From Ceratopteris richardii (taxonomy: Eukaryota; Streptophyta; Polypodiopsida; Polypodiales; Pteridaceae): a DNA stretch of 64,000 nt. The stretch covers positions 85,515,342 through 85,579,341 of the forward strand of contig CM035407.1 in assembly GCA_020310875.1 (NCBI GenBank). Direction: 5' to 3'. A program made the translations under genes and the position numbers. Position 1 is the stretch's first letter. The number at the start of each line of letters is the position of its first letter. The notes under the pieces were generated by a model. It worked only from the letters and a program-made list of their open reading frames with translations. It did no database searches and was not told the origin of the DNA. Below, piece by piece: positions 47,201 to 58,100 of the stretch.

Positions 47201-48558
47201 GGTATAGGGCTAGGCTTGTTGCAAAGGGTTATGTGCAAGAAAGAGGCATTGATTTTGATGAGAGCTTTGCACCTACATGTTGTATGACCACTGTTCGGAG
47301 CATTTGTGCACTTGCATCCCATCATGGTTGGAATGTACATCAATTTGACATTAAAACAACATTTCTGAATGGTGACTTGCATGAAGAAGTGTATGTTTTT
47401 CAGCCCTGTGGCTTTGTGTCGAAAGGGCATGAAAACCAGGTGTGCAGGTTAAAGAAGGCATTATATGGTTTAAAGCAAGCACCACATGCTTGGTATGAGA
47501 AGATACATGCCTATCTGATTGCACATGGTTTTGAGAGCAGTCCAACTGAAAGCACCTTATATGTTAAGCGTGCTAATGATGTGCTTCTAATCATTGTTGT
47601 CTATGTTGATGACATACTGCTCACTGGTCCTATTGAGAAGCATATTGCTTATTTTAAGGCTGATTTGCATGCCTCATTTGAGATGTCTGATTTGGGGCAT
47701 TTGCATCACTATTTGGGCATTCAACTTATGCAAGTTGATGGTGGAATGGCTTTGTGTCAAACGAAATATATTGACACATTATTGCAGTGTTTTGGCCTTG
47801 AAGACTATAAGCCTATTGCCACTCCTATGGAGACAGGTTTACGATTGAGTCTTCATGATGCTGGAGATGCATTTGATGCTGTTCTCTATCAGTAGGCTGT
47901 TGGGTGCTTGATTTACTTATGCATTACTCGGCCACATATTCAGTTTGCTGTCTCACAGATGAGCAGGTTTATGCATTGCCCAGGAGTCACGCATTGGAAG
48001 GCAGTTAAGTGCATCTTTCGCTACTTGAGTGGTACTCCGCTACTTGGGTTGTTTTATCCCAAGGGGGGATCACTACTCCCAGATTTGCATGCTTTTTCTG
48101 ACTCAGATTGGGTTGGTTGCTATGACACTTGTGTGTCCACTAGTGGCTTTTGCTTCATGCTTGGTAGCTCATGTATATCTTGGTTGAGCAAGAAGCAGCC
48201 TACTGTGGCCACTTCTAGTTGTGAGGTTGAGTATAGGGCAGCTTTCACAGCGACTGTTAAGTGTGTGTGGCTCAGACGCCTTATGGATGATTTGGGTGTT
48301 GGCCAGTGTTCTGCCACCACCATCTTCACTAACAGTCACAGTGCATTGGCAGTTGCGAGGAACCCTGTGTTCCATGCTCACACTAAGCACATTGAGGTGC
48401 ATTATCACTATGTCAGGGAGAGGTTCTCTGCTGGGGAGATCAGCTTGGCATATGTGCCCATGCAGGAGAACATTGCAGACTTTTTCACAAAGGCTCTACC
48501 TAGGGAGAAGTTTGAAGCTTTCCGCAAAGCTTTGGGCTTACTTCCTTTTGTGGAGTGA
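44297..48558 (+). pseudogene. Copia-D gag-pol remnant
   Basis: Gag starts MAESSDVFHMLAVEDKLDG (44297). It includes the DNFLTKIKDLKEQL core and a knuckle CKYCKGNDHIIKNC near 45150-45195. Protease shows WYFDSGATKHIT (about 45370-45410). Pre-integrase has KLWHARFGHLNFASL. Integrase has VHSDVYGPMQTPSFGNYLYFVT, SDRGGEY and TPQHNGV. RT has GTKWVYKLKCKPDGTIDRY, LYGLKQAPHAWYEK and VYVDDILLTG (about 47600-47630). RNase H has SDSDWVGCYD, SSCEVEYRAAF and HTKHIEVHYHYVRERF. The stop is near 48558. About half a dozen breaks. Confidence 0.9.
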
Positions 48559-48617
48559 TTTCCACATAGCTTGGCACTTCCTTATACATGAGTACCAGCT
48601 CCTTGTTCACCGCATCA

Positions 48618-48632
48618 CTCCCAGGGAGGATT
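48618..48632 (+). other. Polypurine tract of Copia-D
   Basis: CTCCCAGGGAGGATT immediately precedes TGTTGATATAT. Confidence 0.85.
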
Positions 48633-48864
48633 TGTTGATATATTTAGGTAGTGATGTGTGTGAACACTCTAGCACCGTCGGGGCACTTTTTTTCCCTCTT
48701 TAGGAGGTTTTTTTCCCCCGACTTGTATATACGCCTATTGCCCTAATGGGCTACTGATCTTTGTACATTCTCTAGCAATACATTTAGTATTGTGTGTTTG
48801 TGCTCCAAGCTTCTTCTTCTTCCTTGTGCTGTTTGTGTGCTTCTGCAGATGTCTATCTCCAACA
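48633..48864 (+). repeat. 3' LTR of Copia-D (232 bp)
   Basis: TGTTGATATATTTAGG to CTATCTCCAACA. Pairs with 43711-43942, mostly transition differences. Confidence 0.93.
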
Positions 48865-49161
48865 TGGCTACAATTTATACCATGTTGCATTGACTGTCCA
48901 TAGAGGTTGGAAATTACATTAGTTAGACATAAAAATAGCTTTCTTGAATGGTGATTTTCAAGAAGAGCTTTATGTGAAGCAACCTCCTGGATTTTCCATG
49001 AAAGGCAAGAGCATATGGTTTGTTTCTTGAATAAAGCCTTGTATGGTCTCAAGCAAGCTCTACGTGCATGGCATGAAAAACTCCATAAGCATTTGATTGC
49101 TCTTGGCTTGACATGTAGTCCAATTGAAAGCATGCTTTGTGTATGCAAAGATGGGGCTGAT

Positions 49162-49377
49162 CTTACAATGCTTGTTCTTTATGTTGATGGCATATTCTTG
49201 ATTGGGTCAAGTGATGCAAAACTTGATATTCTTATCGCTGATTTGCACCATACTTATGATGTCACTTATCTTACAGTGCTTGTTCTTTATGTTGATGACG
49301 TATTCTTGATTGGGTCATGTGATGCAAAACTTGATATTCTTATCGTTGATTTGCACCATACTTATGATGTCACTTAT
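49162..49377 (+). repeat. 108-bp tandem duplication in Copia-E RT
   Basis: Unit 1 (49162-49269) starts CTTACAATGCTTGTTC and unit 2 (49270-49377) starts CTTACAGTGCTTGTTC. The period is exactly 108 bases, a multiple of three. Each unit codes a copy of the palm motif (LVLYVDG... and LVLYVDD...) plus 25 following residues. A few substitutions separate the units. Confidence 0.92.
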
Positions 49378-50272
49378 CTTGGTCTTATGAACTACTATCT
49401 TGGCTCCACTTTGTATCCATTGAGGGGGGAATTGTTATGCATCAAGCAAAGTATGTTTAAAAACTACTTCAACATTTTGACTTTGAGGATTACAATCGAC
49501 ACCAATTGAGATAGGATTTAGGCTCTTAGTTGAGGATTCTAGTGATGAATTGGACACTTCTCTTTATCAACAAGTTGTGGGATGTCTTATATATGCATGC
49601 AACACAAGGCTTGATATATAGTATGCAGTTTCCCAATTGAGTTAATTCATGCATAGCCCTAAAACTAAGCATTGGAAAGTAATGAAATGTGTGTTTATAT
49701 ATCTCAAAGGCACTTTGAGTTAAGGTCTCCTTTATGAAAGAGATATTGAGCCATGCTTGCATGCTTTTACAGATAATGATTGGGTTGGTTGTTATGATAC
49801 TCGTGTGTCCACTAGTGGTAATTGCTTTTTCCTAGGAAACTCATGAATATCTTGGTTGAATAAGAAGAAAACTATAGTGGTGACATCGAGTTGTGAAGCT
49901 CAGTATAGGGCAATTTTCACAACTACAACGGTATATGATTGAGATGCCTATTGATGGATCTTTGCATGAAGATTGCTTCTCCTACCCATATTCTCACTAG
50001 TAGTTAAAGTGCATTGGTTGTTGCACGAAACCTAGTGTTTCATGCATGGACCAAACATATTGAGGTGTATTATCACTATGTAAGAGAGTGCCTTCATGGA
50101 GGAGATATTGATTTGGCATATGTGCCTACACAAGATATTGTAGCACACATATTCACCAAAGCTCTTCCACGAGAAAAGTTTGAAGCTTTTCACAAAGCTT
50201 TAGGCTTATTACCTTGTGAAGACTGATTTGTCACTCCCTGTATGTGTTCACATCATTCGCTCCAGGGGGGTT

Positions 50273-50558
50273 TATTACACTTATCTATTCCTTGAGTAGC
50301 TTTGATGTGAACCTTTTCCCTATACATGGGCACTTTTTACTCTGATGCTGGCTAGAGGTTTTTTCCCCATGTTACCACATACATGATTCACTCATATGTG
50401 GTGGTACTTTGTAGTTAGGGATATTGTTTAGCTCTTACTTCAATTTTGAACATCATCAATAGAGAGAGAGTTATTCTAGCCATCCATCTTCTCTATGCGT
50501 CATGCTATGTTTGTGCTCCTTGTGTGCTCTTCTTGTGTGTCTCTCACACTTCTACACA
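50273..50558 (+). repeat. 3' LTR of Copia-E (approximate)
   Basis: About 286 bases after the tract CTCCAGGGGGGTTT. It resembles Copia-D LTRs in layout (CACTTTTT, GGTTTTTTCCCC, a final TTGTGTGCTCTTC run) but has diverged well past easy alignment. Ends are estimated from the tract and from where Gypsy-H coding begins. Confidence 0.55.
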
Positions 50559-52700
50559 AAGCCAATAGTCTGTGCAACTATATGTAAGATAAGCCACCAT
50601 AAGTTCACAAAGAGAATTATTTTTATAGTTTTGTGGATTGAAAAATGACCTCTTAGTGCTCTTGCATGTGCCATTTCAAGTATAGGAAGGTATTCTCCCT
50701 CATGCACACATAAGTGTAATTGATCATCCTTCCCATGTTTAAAATTGTTTTCCAACAATTGCATAGTCCTTGCTTTGTTCTTCTAGTGCTCGCTTTCTAG
50801 CTAGACTGCTCCTTCGAGGTACGTATGTGATTTCAAAAAATTGACTGGTGGTTTACTCCACTCCAAGGAAATCATACTGTAACATAATGATGAATGTTGA
50901 TGAAGGGTATTATCCTAACACACTTGGCACTTAGTTACATGTTCATGCACATCTATTTGCATGTTTAGCCAATACAGACCTAATCTTTTCAGTTCTTGGG
51001 CTTTTCCACTAATGCCCGTATGTGTTCTTCACTTATTTTTGTGGGCTTGTTTGAGTAAACCAATTTTCTCCTCATCTTCCACACATCTTAGAAGTATTCC
51101 ATTCGAGTCTTTGAAGTACAAATTGCCTGCCACAATGTGGAGGTTTCTTATTTTCCAAAACTCCTTACTTTTGTTCACATTGATCCTATGATGTGGTTCA
51201 TGCGTGAGTATCGGTATTAACGTTTCAACCCATTTAGGACATACTTCCAAGTTGAATACATATGTCTCAGGTTGCTTATTAGCTACTCCTGTGCGTGGTT
51301 CTCCATGAGTCATTCTTGATAGATGGTCTACTCTTACATGGGTATTGCCTTTCTTTACTATTGATTTGAAGTTGAACTCCATTAGTAATAGAAACCATCT
51401 CACTAGCCTTCCTATATTACAAGGTTTATTGACCAAACTTGGTGATCAATAAAGAACTTAAATTTTATTGGCTAGGAGGTAATGTCTCAACTTCTTTACT
51501 ACATAGACCATCCCTAAGATTTCTCATTCAAATGTAGCATAATTGCATTCTTCTTGATTTAGTTGTCTGTTGGCATAGGCTATTAGGTGATCTAACTTTC
51601 CTTCATCTGCCAATTGTGCTAAGATACATCCAATGGCGTAATTAGATGCATCCACATGAATATGGAAAGGTTTATTCCAATTTGGTATGTTCAAAATTGG
51701 ATCTGAACTCAATCTTCTTTTCAATTCATTAAAAGCATTTTCACACTCTTTTCTCAAAAGAAATTGAGTCAATATCTCGTATAATGGTTTTGCAATTATG
51801 GTGTACATGTGGATGAATCATCGGTAATATCGGCAATGTCCCATTAAAGCTTGCACTTTCGTTGCATTCTTGGGCCTAGGTGATTCCAAAATGCCTTTAG
51901 TCTTCATCAATTGGGATTCCATTTTTGGACAATGTGTCCTAATATTTACCTTCTCTGGATTTAGACACACTTTGTATTGTTTTCACTTGTCAAATACTTT
52001 CCTAAGTTCGGATATGTCAGCTATTCATTGAGAAGACTATGTACATAGGTCATCAACATAGACTTCCATGCTTTTCCTCAGAAATTCCTTGAACACATGA
52101 CACATTAATCTTTGGAAAGTGACAAGGGAATTAGTTAAACCAAATGGCATAACCCTAAAAGCATACACTCCCCATTCAGTAGCAAAGCAATTTTATGTTG
52201 GTCCTCAGCAACGATGGCTACTTGATTGTATCTGGAGAACCCATGAAGGAAATTGTATACTTCCTTGCCTACTACCCTTTCCAAGAGATGATATGTAATG
52301 GTTAAAGGATAAGTATCACGATTGGTGGCTGCATTAGCCTTTTTCAAGTTAATACAAACCTTAAGTTTTCCATTCTTTTTTGCTACTACTACCAAGGGTG
52401 TAACCCACTCCATATGTTTAATCTCATGTATAAATCCAATACTAATAAGTTATCAATCTCCTCTTTGATCTTGGCTAAATATACATCATTGTATGTGTAC
52501 AGTCTTTGTTTTGATGCTTTTGCATCTGGATTCATGGGAATCCTATGAGAACAAATAGAGGGATTCACTCCTTTAAGATCTTTGCGAGTCCAAGCAAATG
52601 CATCTTTATATTGTTGGATCAGCTCTATTAGTTCTTGTGGAGAGATGGATTTGTACTTGATGAAGATGAAGTGGTGCTACAAAAACTTTGCACTACACCA
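50559..52700 (-). mobile_element. Gypsy-H fragment (zinc modules, RNase H, RT), broken
   Basis: Minus-strand gypsy piece closely related to Gypsy-F. Right to left it has the RT start (SISPQELIELIQQYKDAFAWT, about 52580-52640), RT (about 51840-52500, PLVVVAKKNGKLKVCIN), RNase H (about 51030-51800, FHIHVDASNYAIGCILAQ), the linker with PKWVETLIPILTH, the first zinc module (about 51000-51150) and the second one (HLCVHEGEYLPILEMAHARALRGHF, about 50560-50760). No LTR is seen. The left edge meets Copia-E; the right edge, near 52700, is uncertain. Several breaks. Confidence 0.82.
50570..52650 (-). pseudogene. Gypsy-H pol remnant
   Basis: Partial pol with the order RT, RNase H, linker, zinc module 1, zinc module 2. 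It again supports the doubled zinc module of this gypsy group. Module 1 ends around GLLKQAHKNK, and module 2 begins with KHGKDDQLHLCVHE, matching KRGKDGYLRLCVHE of Gypsy-F. Several breaks. Confidence 0.78.
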
Positions 52701-53880
52701 GCCAAATGAAGTCAAGAGATATGTGCTGGGCCCTTTTAGATTTCTAAAGGATGTATTAGACACCATATGTTCCTTGGAAGATAACTCTCAAAAGGATAAA
52801 TCAAGACAGATAGGTAGAAGCTAAATCAAGTTTAAAAAACTTGCTATATTGGTTCATACACCTATTCAGTGTTTTGAACAATTCTCCAACCATAGCAACA
52901 ATTAACTTAATTCCTTTTGGGGAACTCTTAGTAACTTAGTAAGCTAACAATCAAGAGTTATTTCATAAAAAATGATGGAACACATAAAAGAGAAACGTAT
53001 TTAACAACTTGTAGCATCACCCTGATTTTCACAGTACTCAGAACCGTGAGCAAACAAATGTTTATATCTCACGTTTCCAAGATGCAATGGTTATGAAATT
53101 TTGTAGGCATATACTAGACAATATCTAGATTCTATGAAGCTTAAAATCATGGAAAATAATGAACTACACACTGAGAAAACACTAATTTGATGGAGTGTTG
53201 ACAGAGAAGTAGAGTATGAGGAGATATAGGGGACTTCGAATAAACATAGCTCACAATTTTCCAAAAATCAATTGCAATGAACATTTGTGCATATATAGTA
53301 GACTTACGACAAAAACTCTACCAACTTAAATCACTAAAATGATGTACCAAGCTAAGAGAAATCATCTCGACAATCTAACTGAGAAAACTGAGAGATATGG
53401 TAGTGAACACTACACTTGTAAAATCATGAAGTTATGGACACAAATGATCATGGAAATAAATTTATAATGATTGTAAAGTACAATGGACGTAATGGGAGAT
53501 ATGTGGGCCTTGAAACCCCACTCTGAATTGACATGAAGCCCTGCTCATAGAGGTACTAAAGAGCGCGACTAGAAGGCCATGTATATATAGTCATCTTCGG
53601 AGCCTAATTTTGAATTTGAATCTCTCCTAAAATCACTCTCCAATCTTTTAGTGATTGATTCTCCTACTTATGCAATCACAAATTTGTGGTGTTTCTCCTT
53701 CCTACTCATCAATTTGACTCAACCACTTAGATTCCTTTACTTTCACATCAAGTAAGTACTCAACAATTACAAGAGGGAGTTCACAAGTGAGCTCGACAAG
53801 GAGTTGACATTTCCTTTAAATTTGTAAGCCTTTTGATGACTGAAGCCATCACTTGGACTTGCCATGGACTTTTTCCAACA
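52701..53880 (-). repeat. Probable 3' LTR of Copia-I and unassigned flank
   Basis: The right boundary is clear: on the minus strand TTGAGGTAGAGC is followed by TGTTGGAAAAAGTCC at 53880. A TATA-type CTATATATAC lies on the minus strand at 53581-53590, about 290 bases into the LTR. The left end is not visible; somewhere before about 52900 the sequence passes into Gypsy-H. Nothing else is recognised in this stretch. Confidence 0.55.
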
Positions 53881-54604
53881 GCTCTACCTCAAGTCAAGTG
53901 ATCTTGATGTCTTCAATCATCCAAGATTACCTGCAAACCAATCATAGCCTCGAATTTGCAATGTTTTGTACCATCCAATGCTTTGGTTAGAATATGTGCA
54001 CTTTGTTGATGAGTGGAACATAGGTTAACTGAATTTCCTGCTCACAATCTTCTCTCTGACATGGTGTTTGTGTACTTCAATATGTTTAGTGCTTGCATGA
54101 AAAATTGGATTGGCAGCCAAGTGAAGAGAGCTCATATTTTCACCAGAGATACTTGGAGTTCCAATCTCCAAACCAAGATCTGTGAATAAGGTCTTCATCC
54201 ACATTGCTTCTTGAGTATCTATAACAAGACCTCTCTATTCAACTTGAGTAGAAGAGAGAGCAACTCTAGGTTGCTTCTTGCATGACCATGAGACAAGTTT
54301 TGAACCTGCAAAGGTAAGATAACCTGAGGTGCTCCTTTCGTCTTCCTTGGAGCTAGCTCAATCTACATTAGAGAACAATTTCAAACTTAAGTGAGATACA
54401 TAAAGGTAATATAACCCTTCATTCATGGTTCGTTTGAGATATCTGAGTATCCTCTTGGTAGCCTCCATGTGAGGTTTCTTGGGTGTGTGCATAAATTGAC
54501 TTAGCACACTCACACTATAACATATATCTACCCTTGTCAATGTGGCATAGTTCAAACTACCCACAAGGCTTTTGTAGCTCAATGATGAGTAGCACCCCCT
54601 TTAA
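53881..54604 (-). mobile_element. Copia-I internal fragment (end of RT, RNase H), broken
   Basis: Minus-strand copia remnant. Near 54400-54580 it has SYKSLVGSLNYATLTRVDICYSV, ending the RT region. From about 53960 to 54350 it has RNase H with the SSTQVE-like, HARTKHIEV-like and DQQSAHIL-like end recognisable in decayed form. The rest would lie on the far side of Gypsy-F, outside the window, so Gypsy-F appears to have landed inside it. It belongs with Copia-1/Copia-2/Copia-C by its tract and LTR start. Several breaks. Confidence 0.75.
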
Positions 54605-54680
54605 TGTCAATCCGGGAAGACGTGAGGATGGTATGAAGACCTCGAGCAAGTGGCGGCACAAGTGCGTGAGTGAGAAGCAC

Positions 54681-54719
54681 ACAAACATGCACACACATAC
54701 ACACACACGCGCACACACG
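54681..54719. repeat. CA/CG microsatellite in Gypsy-F LTR
   Basis: An imperfect run of ACACAC, ACGCGC and ACATAC words, about 39 bases. Confidence 0.85.
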
Positions 54720-54822
54720 GCAAGACAAAGAGAGAGGATCAAGGAGTTCTTTAGATTACTTTCAAAAGCTCTTACAAGTTCGTTTCAATTACAATCTAAC
54801 CTCCAAAATGAGCTCTCTAGCT

Positions 54823-54832
54823 CTTTTTATAG
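54823..54832 (-). promoter_or_regulatory. TATA box in Gypsy-F LTR
   Basis: CTATAAAAAG on the minus strand, about 310 bases into the LTR, with no competing match nearby. Confidence 0.6.
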
Positions 54833-55140
54833 TTTTTGACTAGCTTTTGGCCCTGTCCAGACCTAGTGTCCGGCCTAGTTAAAAATTAGGTTCCAGGGCT
54901 TATTTGAGGGCTCAAACGAAGTCTAAAAATTATGAAATTTGGTACGATGGTACTTCTAATACTCCTCAAGCTCGAGGACTCCTCGGCTTGCACAAAATGG
55001 AGTCTAATCTACCAAAAACGGGATTTACAATGTTTGTGTAGTGATTAAAATCACTTGGGTTGTACATAATCTATGGGAAAAAATGATCTGGCCTTGTTGC
55101 CGTATTGTGCATGACTCCTTTATTGCTTTGTATGCCAACA

Positions 55141-55151
55141 CTCCCCCCTTC
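55141..55151 (-). other. Polypurine tract of Gypsy-F
   Basis: On the minus strand GAAGGGGGGAG sits between the TAG stop of the extra ORF and the TGTTGG start of the LTR. The ORF therefore ends only 11 bases before the LTR. Confidence 0.88.
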
Positions 55152-58100
55152 CTAGCGTCTGTCGCCCCTGACAGACCTTTGTTCCCTCGGGTGGTCGATG
55201 TAATATTGGATGACATTGGTGGCCAGTTCATGTTCTCCTATCCTTAAGCCTCTTGCTAGATCGGCTTCCAATGCCTCCCAATTTATTGCACCGGGGGTCT
55301 CTGGTTGCGGGGTGGTGTAGTACTCTGAATACATTGCTTGTTCACAAGCAAACAGTTGAAGCAGATGTGTCGGCTTTGGCGCGAAAATCTCCGAGTGGTA
55401 CTCCCAGAACCCTGATCTGAACATTTCTTCGAAGGTCTGTTTGTAGCAGGCGGGGAGGTATTTGATGCGTGCATGCCAAGTGTAAGCCACACGGATACTG
55501 GGGGTGGTGCTCATGTCATACACCAAGTCGTAATTTCCATTGCTAAACCCCGGAAGGCGTACCTGTGGTGCGGCTGCATTTCTAAAGGTCTTCAGCACCA
55601 CTTGCATCATATCTAAGATTTTAAGCATCATTTGCGCTGCTACATCTTGCATGGGCTTCAAGCGCGGCATCCAGTGGCGAATGGTCCCCATCATATATGC
55701 TACCGATGGTGGTCCTTGTGGTGGCGCTATGTACGGGTAGTTCAGCCATTCCTTGCATTGCGCATTGTTCTGTACCTTGATATTAAATGCCTTCCACGAC
55801 CTGCGGCGGGGGACTGGACCGTAGCATGGGTTGTACAGGAGGTGCAACGGCGCGTTGTTCCATGTGCGTAGCATTTCTGGATAAGTCTCTAAAAGTTTCT
55901 GCCGCCATGTTGGTTGACGAATCTTGCCTTTTCGCACCTCTGGAGGAAGGTCTTCGGGTTGAAATTGGGTCGCAAAAGTAGGAATCTGACCCGTGACTCT
56001 TTGTATTTCTGCATTATAATCAGCCAAGATAATATAATATGGCCTGTACTGGAGTTCCGATGAGAGAATCAGGCGTCTCGATGACAAGTTCTTGAAGTAA
56101 TCTGATTGTAAAACAGTCTCCTCTATGACCCTCATAGCCTGATTTTGCACTACGGTGCGCTCTTCATGCGAGGTCCCTATTTCCTCCACTTGTCGTAACC
56201 ATGGCGGCCGTGGTGCCTCGAACGTGTCCTGCGCTTCTTCTGTTTGTTGGCCTCCTGGGAATGGTTGCGGATCATATTCTTCATCAAACGTTTGTTCCAC
56301 AGGAATTTGCACAACTTCTTCGTCCGTGGGAGCCTCCGGAGGGGAAGATGGCCTCTCATATTGTAGTAGGCGTGTCTGCAATTCAGTTACCTGTTGCTGG
56401 AGATCTTTTATGGCCTCTGCGTCGGAGGGAAGCGAAGCTGCAGAGGGGGTTGTTGGAGGGGCAGCTGTTGGGCCTTGTTGGTGTTCCTGCTTCAGTTGTC
56501 CTAGCTCCTCCGATAGCTTATCATGTGCTTCGAGCAGCGTGGCATAATCTTCCAATATAATCTTGATATTATCGGGGGTCACTGCTTGAAACTTGGATGG
56601 GCTGATGGGTGCCCCCGGTGTGCTCTCAATAGCTGCCTCCAGGTTCTCTTGATTTTGTATTTGCAGACGTCTGTTCTCTTCCTGAGCAGCCGCAAGATGG
56701 CGTTTAAGTAGTGCCATATTTCGCTGAAGTTTTGAGTTGCGTTCCAGCTGTGTCCGTAGGTGACCTTCTACCACCTGCACTGCTTCCTGATCTACGTTCT
56801 GTAGCTGTACCTCCAATATATTGTGGGCTTCTTGGAGGGTGTGGAACTGTGTGTGGAGGCGAGTGTTCTCCTCTTCTAGTACCGCAAGGCGGAGCTGTAG
56901 TGTCGCTGAGTGCTCTTGCAGGCGTGCGTTTTGTTGCTGGAGCTGAATGTAATCTGTTCTTAAATTTGATATACAAGCCAACATGGTGTCCAATGCATTA
57001 CCTATAGATGAGTGGGGGGTGTTTACTGTGGAAGATGCATGGGAAGGGAATTGGGGAAGGGAGACAGTGAATGATGTGTCTACGAAAGTTGTGTGTGTGG
57101 GTGAAATTGGTGGAGGGGGAATGGGAGGAGGTGAAACCATGGGTGGAGGTGCCGTGGGTGGTGAAATGTCCATACCTTCAGGAGTGGGTGTTAGTGTGGG
57201 GCCTGCCATATACATTGGTATGGTAGGTGGTGTGTGTGTGGAAGTGGTGAATAGATGTGACGTGGGGTGGGGAGCTGAAAAGACAGGGAATGGTTGAGGG
57301 CCTGGTTGAAAAGCCCTAGCAAAGATGTCCTGGAGGGATTGTAGAAATGGAGAGAGGGATATCGGGGGTTGGGGTCGTAAATTTGAGGAGGGCTGAAAGG
57401 GTTGCGTGGTAGCAGGGAAGCCCATGAATGTGGATCTGGGGTCAGGATGACCGGTGGCTGAAGGCATTGGGGATGGTTGTCCTAGGGCAGGCTTGGGAAT
57501 GGTTTCGGTGGGTGGTGTAGTGATGGGGTTTGCGTCAAAGACCGGGTTATCAGTGGTAGAGAATAGGGTGGCACTGGAGATCGGAGTACGGAAGGTGAAG
57601 GTGGGGTCGGTGGGTTGAGCAGTCGATGTGGTTTCCACTGTTTCTCTTCTAGGAGGTGATGGTGGGGGAGTGGATGGTAGTGGTTCGGTGGACTCCTCAT
57701 GGGTGGCGGGGTGCTGTTGACTAGCTGTTTGGGAGGTTGGTGTAGTAGTGGGCTCTTCTGCAACTGTAACGGGAATTTGGATATTTTTACCTGAGCGAGG
57801 TCGTGTCTGGAACCTTCGTGGGTCATATTGAACTGAAGGCCTCTGAATGGCAGTGCGCACAGCTTCTACAACTCCATATGTTTCTGCCATCAATAAGAGA
57901 CCTTCCCTGTACTCTGAGTCAACTCTCGCTTCTTCCAACAACTGAGTCATAAGTACTCTGCTGCTCTGTTCAGTGAGTAACTGCTGCGATCGCACTCTTT
58001 CCATAATCTGATACAGCCTTCGGAGTTCTGCTGTATATGCTGGGGCTTCAGTGGTCTCTTCTTCATATGCTTCTTCTTCTTCCGGGTGTCCGTGTTGTTG

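Larger units (their letters stand above)
43711..48864 (+). mobile_element. Copia-D, full-length Ty1/copia element, broken coding
   Basis: 5154-bp plus-strand element with 232-bp LTRs (43711-43942, 48633-48864) and a near-perfect duplication. It holds all the usual parts: primer site, gag (from 44297), zinc knuckle, protease, pre-integrase, integrase, RT, RNase H and polypurine tract. Same family as Copia-B. Its LTRs differ at about 15 of 232 positions (roughly 6-7%), so it is younger than Copia-B but not recent. Structurally whole, with about half a dozen breaks in the coding region. Confidence 0.95.
42720..50225 (+). pseudogene. Copia-E pol remnant (INT C-term, RT, RNase H)
   Basis: Two coding blocks flank Copia-D. 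Left: the integrase end, then a linker rich in Gln/Ala/Glu with repeated NFQP words (about 43060-43230), then RT start NGSWELFEFPKGKNAIGTKWVYK. Right: RT from the DIKIAFLNGDF-like motif near 48930, LNKALYGLKQALRAWHEK and two YVDG/YVDD segments, then RNase H ending LPREKFEAFHKALGLLPCED. Several breaks. Confidence 0.8.
42714..50558 (+). mobile_element. Copia-E, Ty1/copia element, 5' part absent, split by Copia-D
   Basis: Plus-strand copia element starting inside the integrase C-terminal region (VFGCLTYALVPSQQHKKLDDKA). It continues through a linker and early RT (to 43710), then after Copia-D through the rest of RT (48870-49500) and RNase H (about 49740-50220, RNLVFHAWTKHIEVYYHYVREC). It ends with a polypurine tract (50261-50272) and a short LTR to about 50558. 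It is related to Copia-B and Copia-D. RT holds a 108-bp tandem duplication (49162-49377). Many breaks. Confidence 0.82.
54605..55140 (-). repeat. 3' LTR of Gypsy-F (536 bp)
   Basis: On the minus strand it begins TGTTGGCATACAAAGC at 55140, after the purine tract, and probably ends GGATTGACA at 54605. The left end is inferred from where Copia-I coding stops. It contains a CA-rich microsatellite (54681-54719) and a TATA box (54823-54832). Confidence 0.75.

Noticed and set aside
54557-54839. ORFs over the CA-rich stretch at 54681-54719
   Set aside because: They are produced by the microsatellite in the Gypsy-F LTR, with His-Thr or Val-Cys repeats, and not by a gene.
56155-57297. Plus-strand ORFs rich in Ser, Cys, Gly and Val opposite the extra ORF of Gypsy-F
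   Set aside because: They lie antisense to the Pro/Thr-rich and coiled-coil coding region. Their composition is what that coding strand forces, and they have no domain or promoter.
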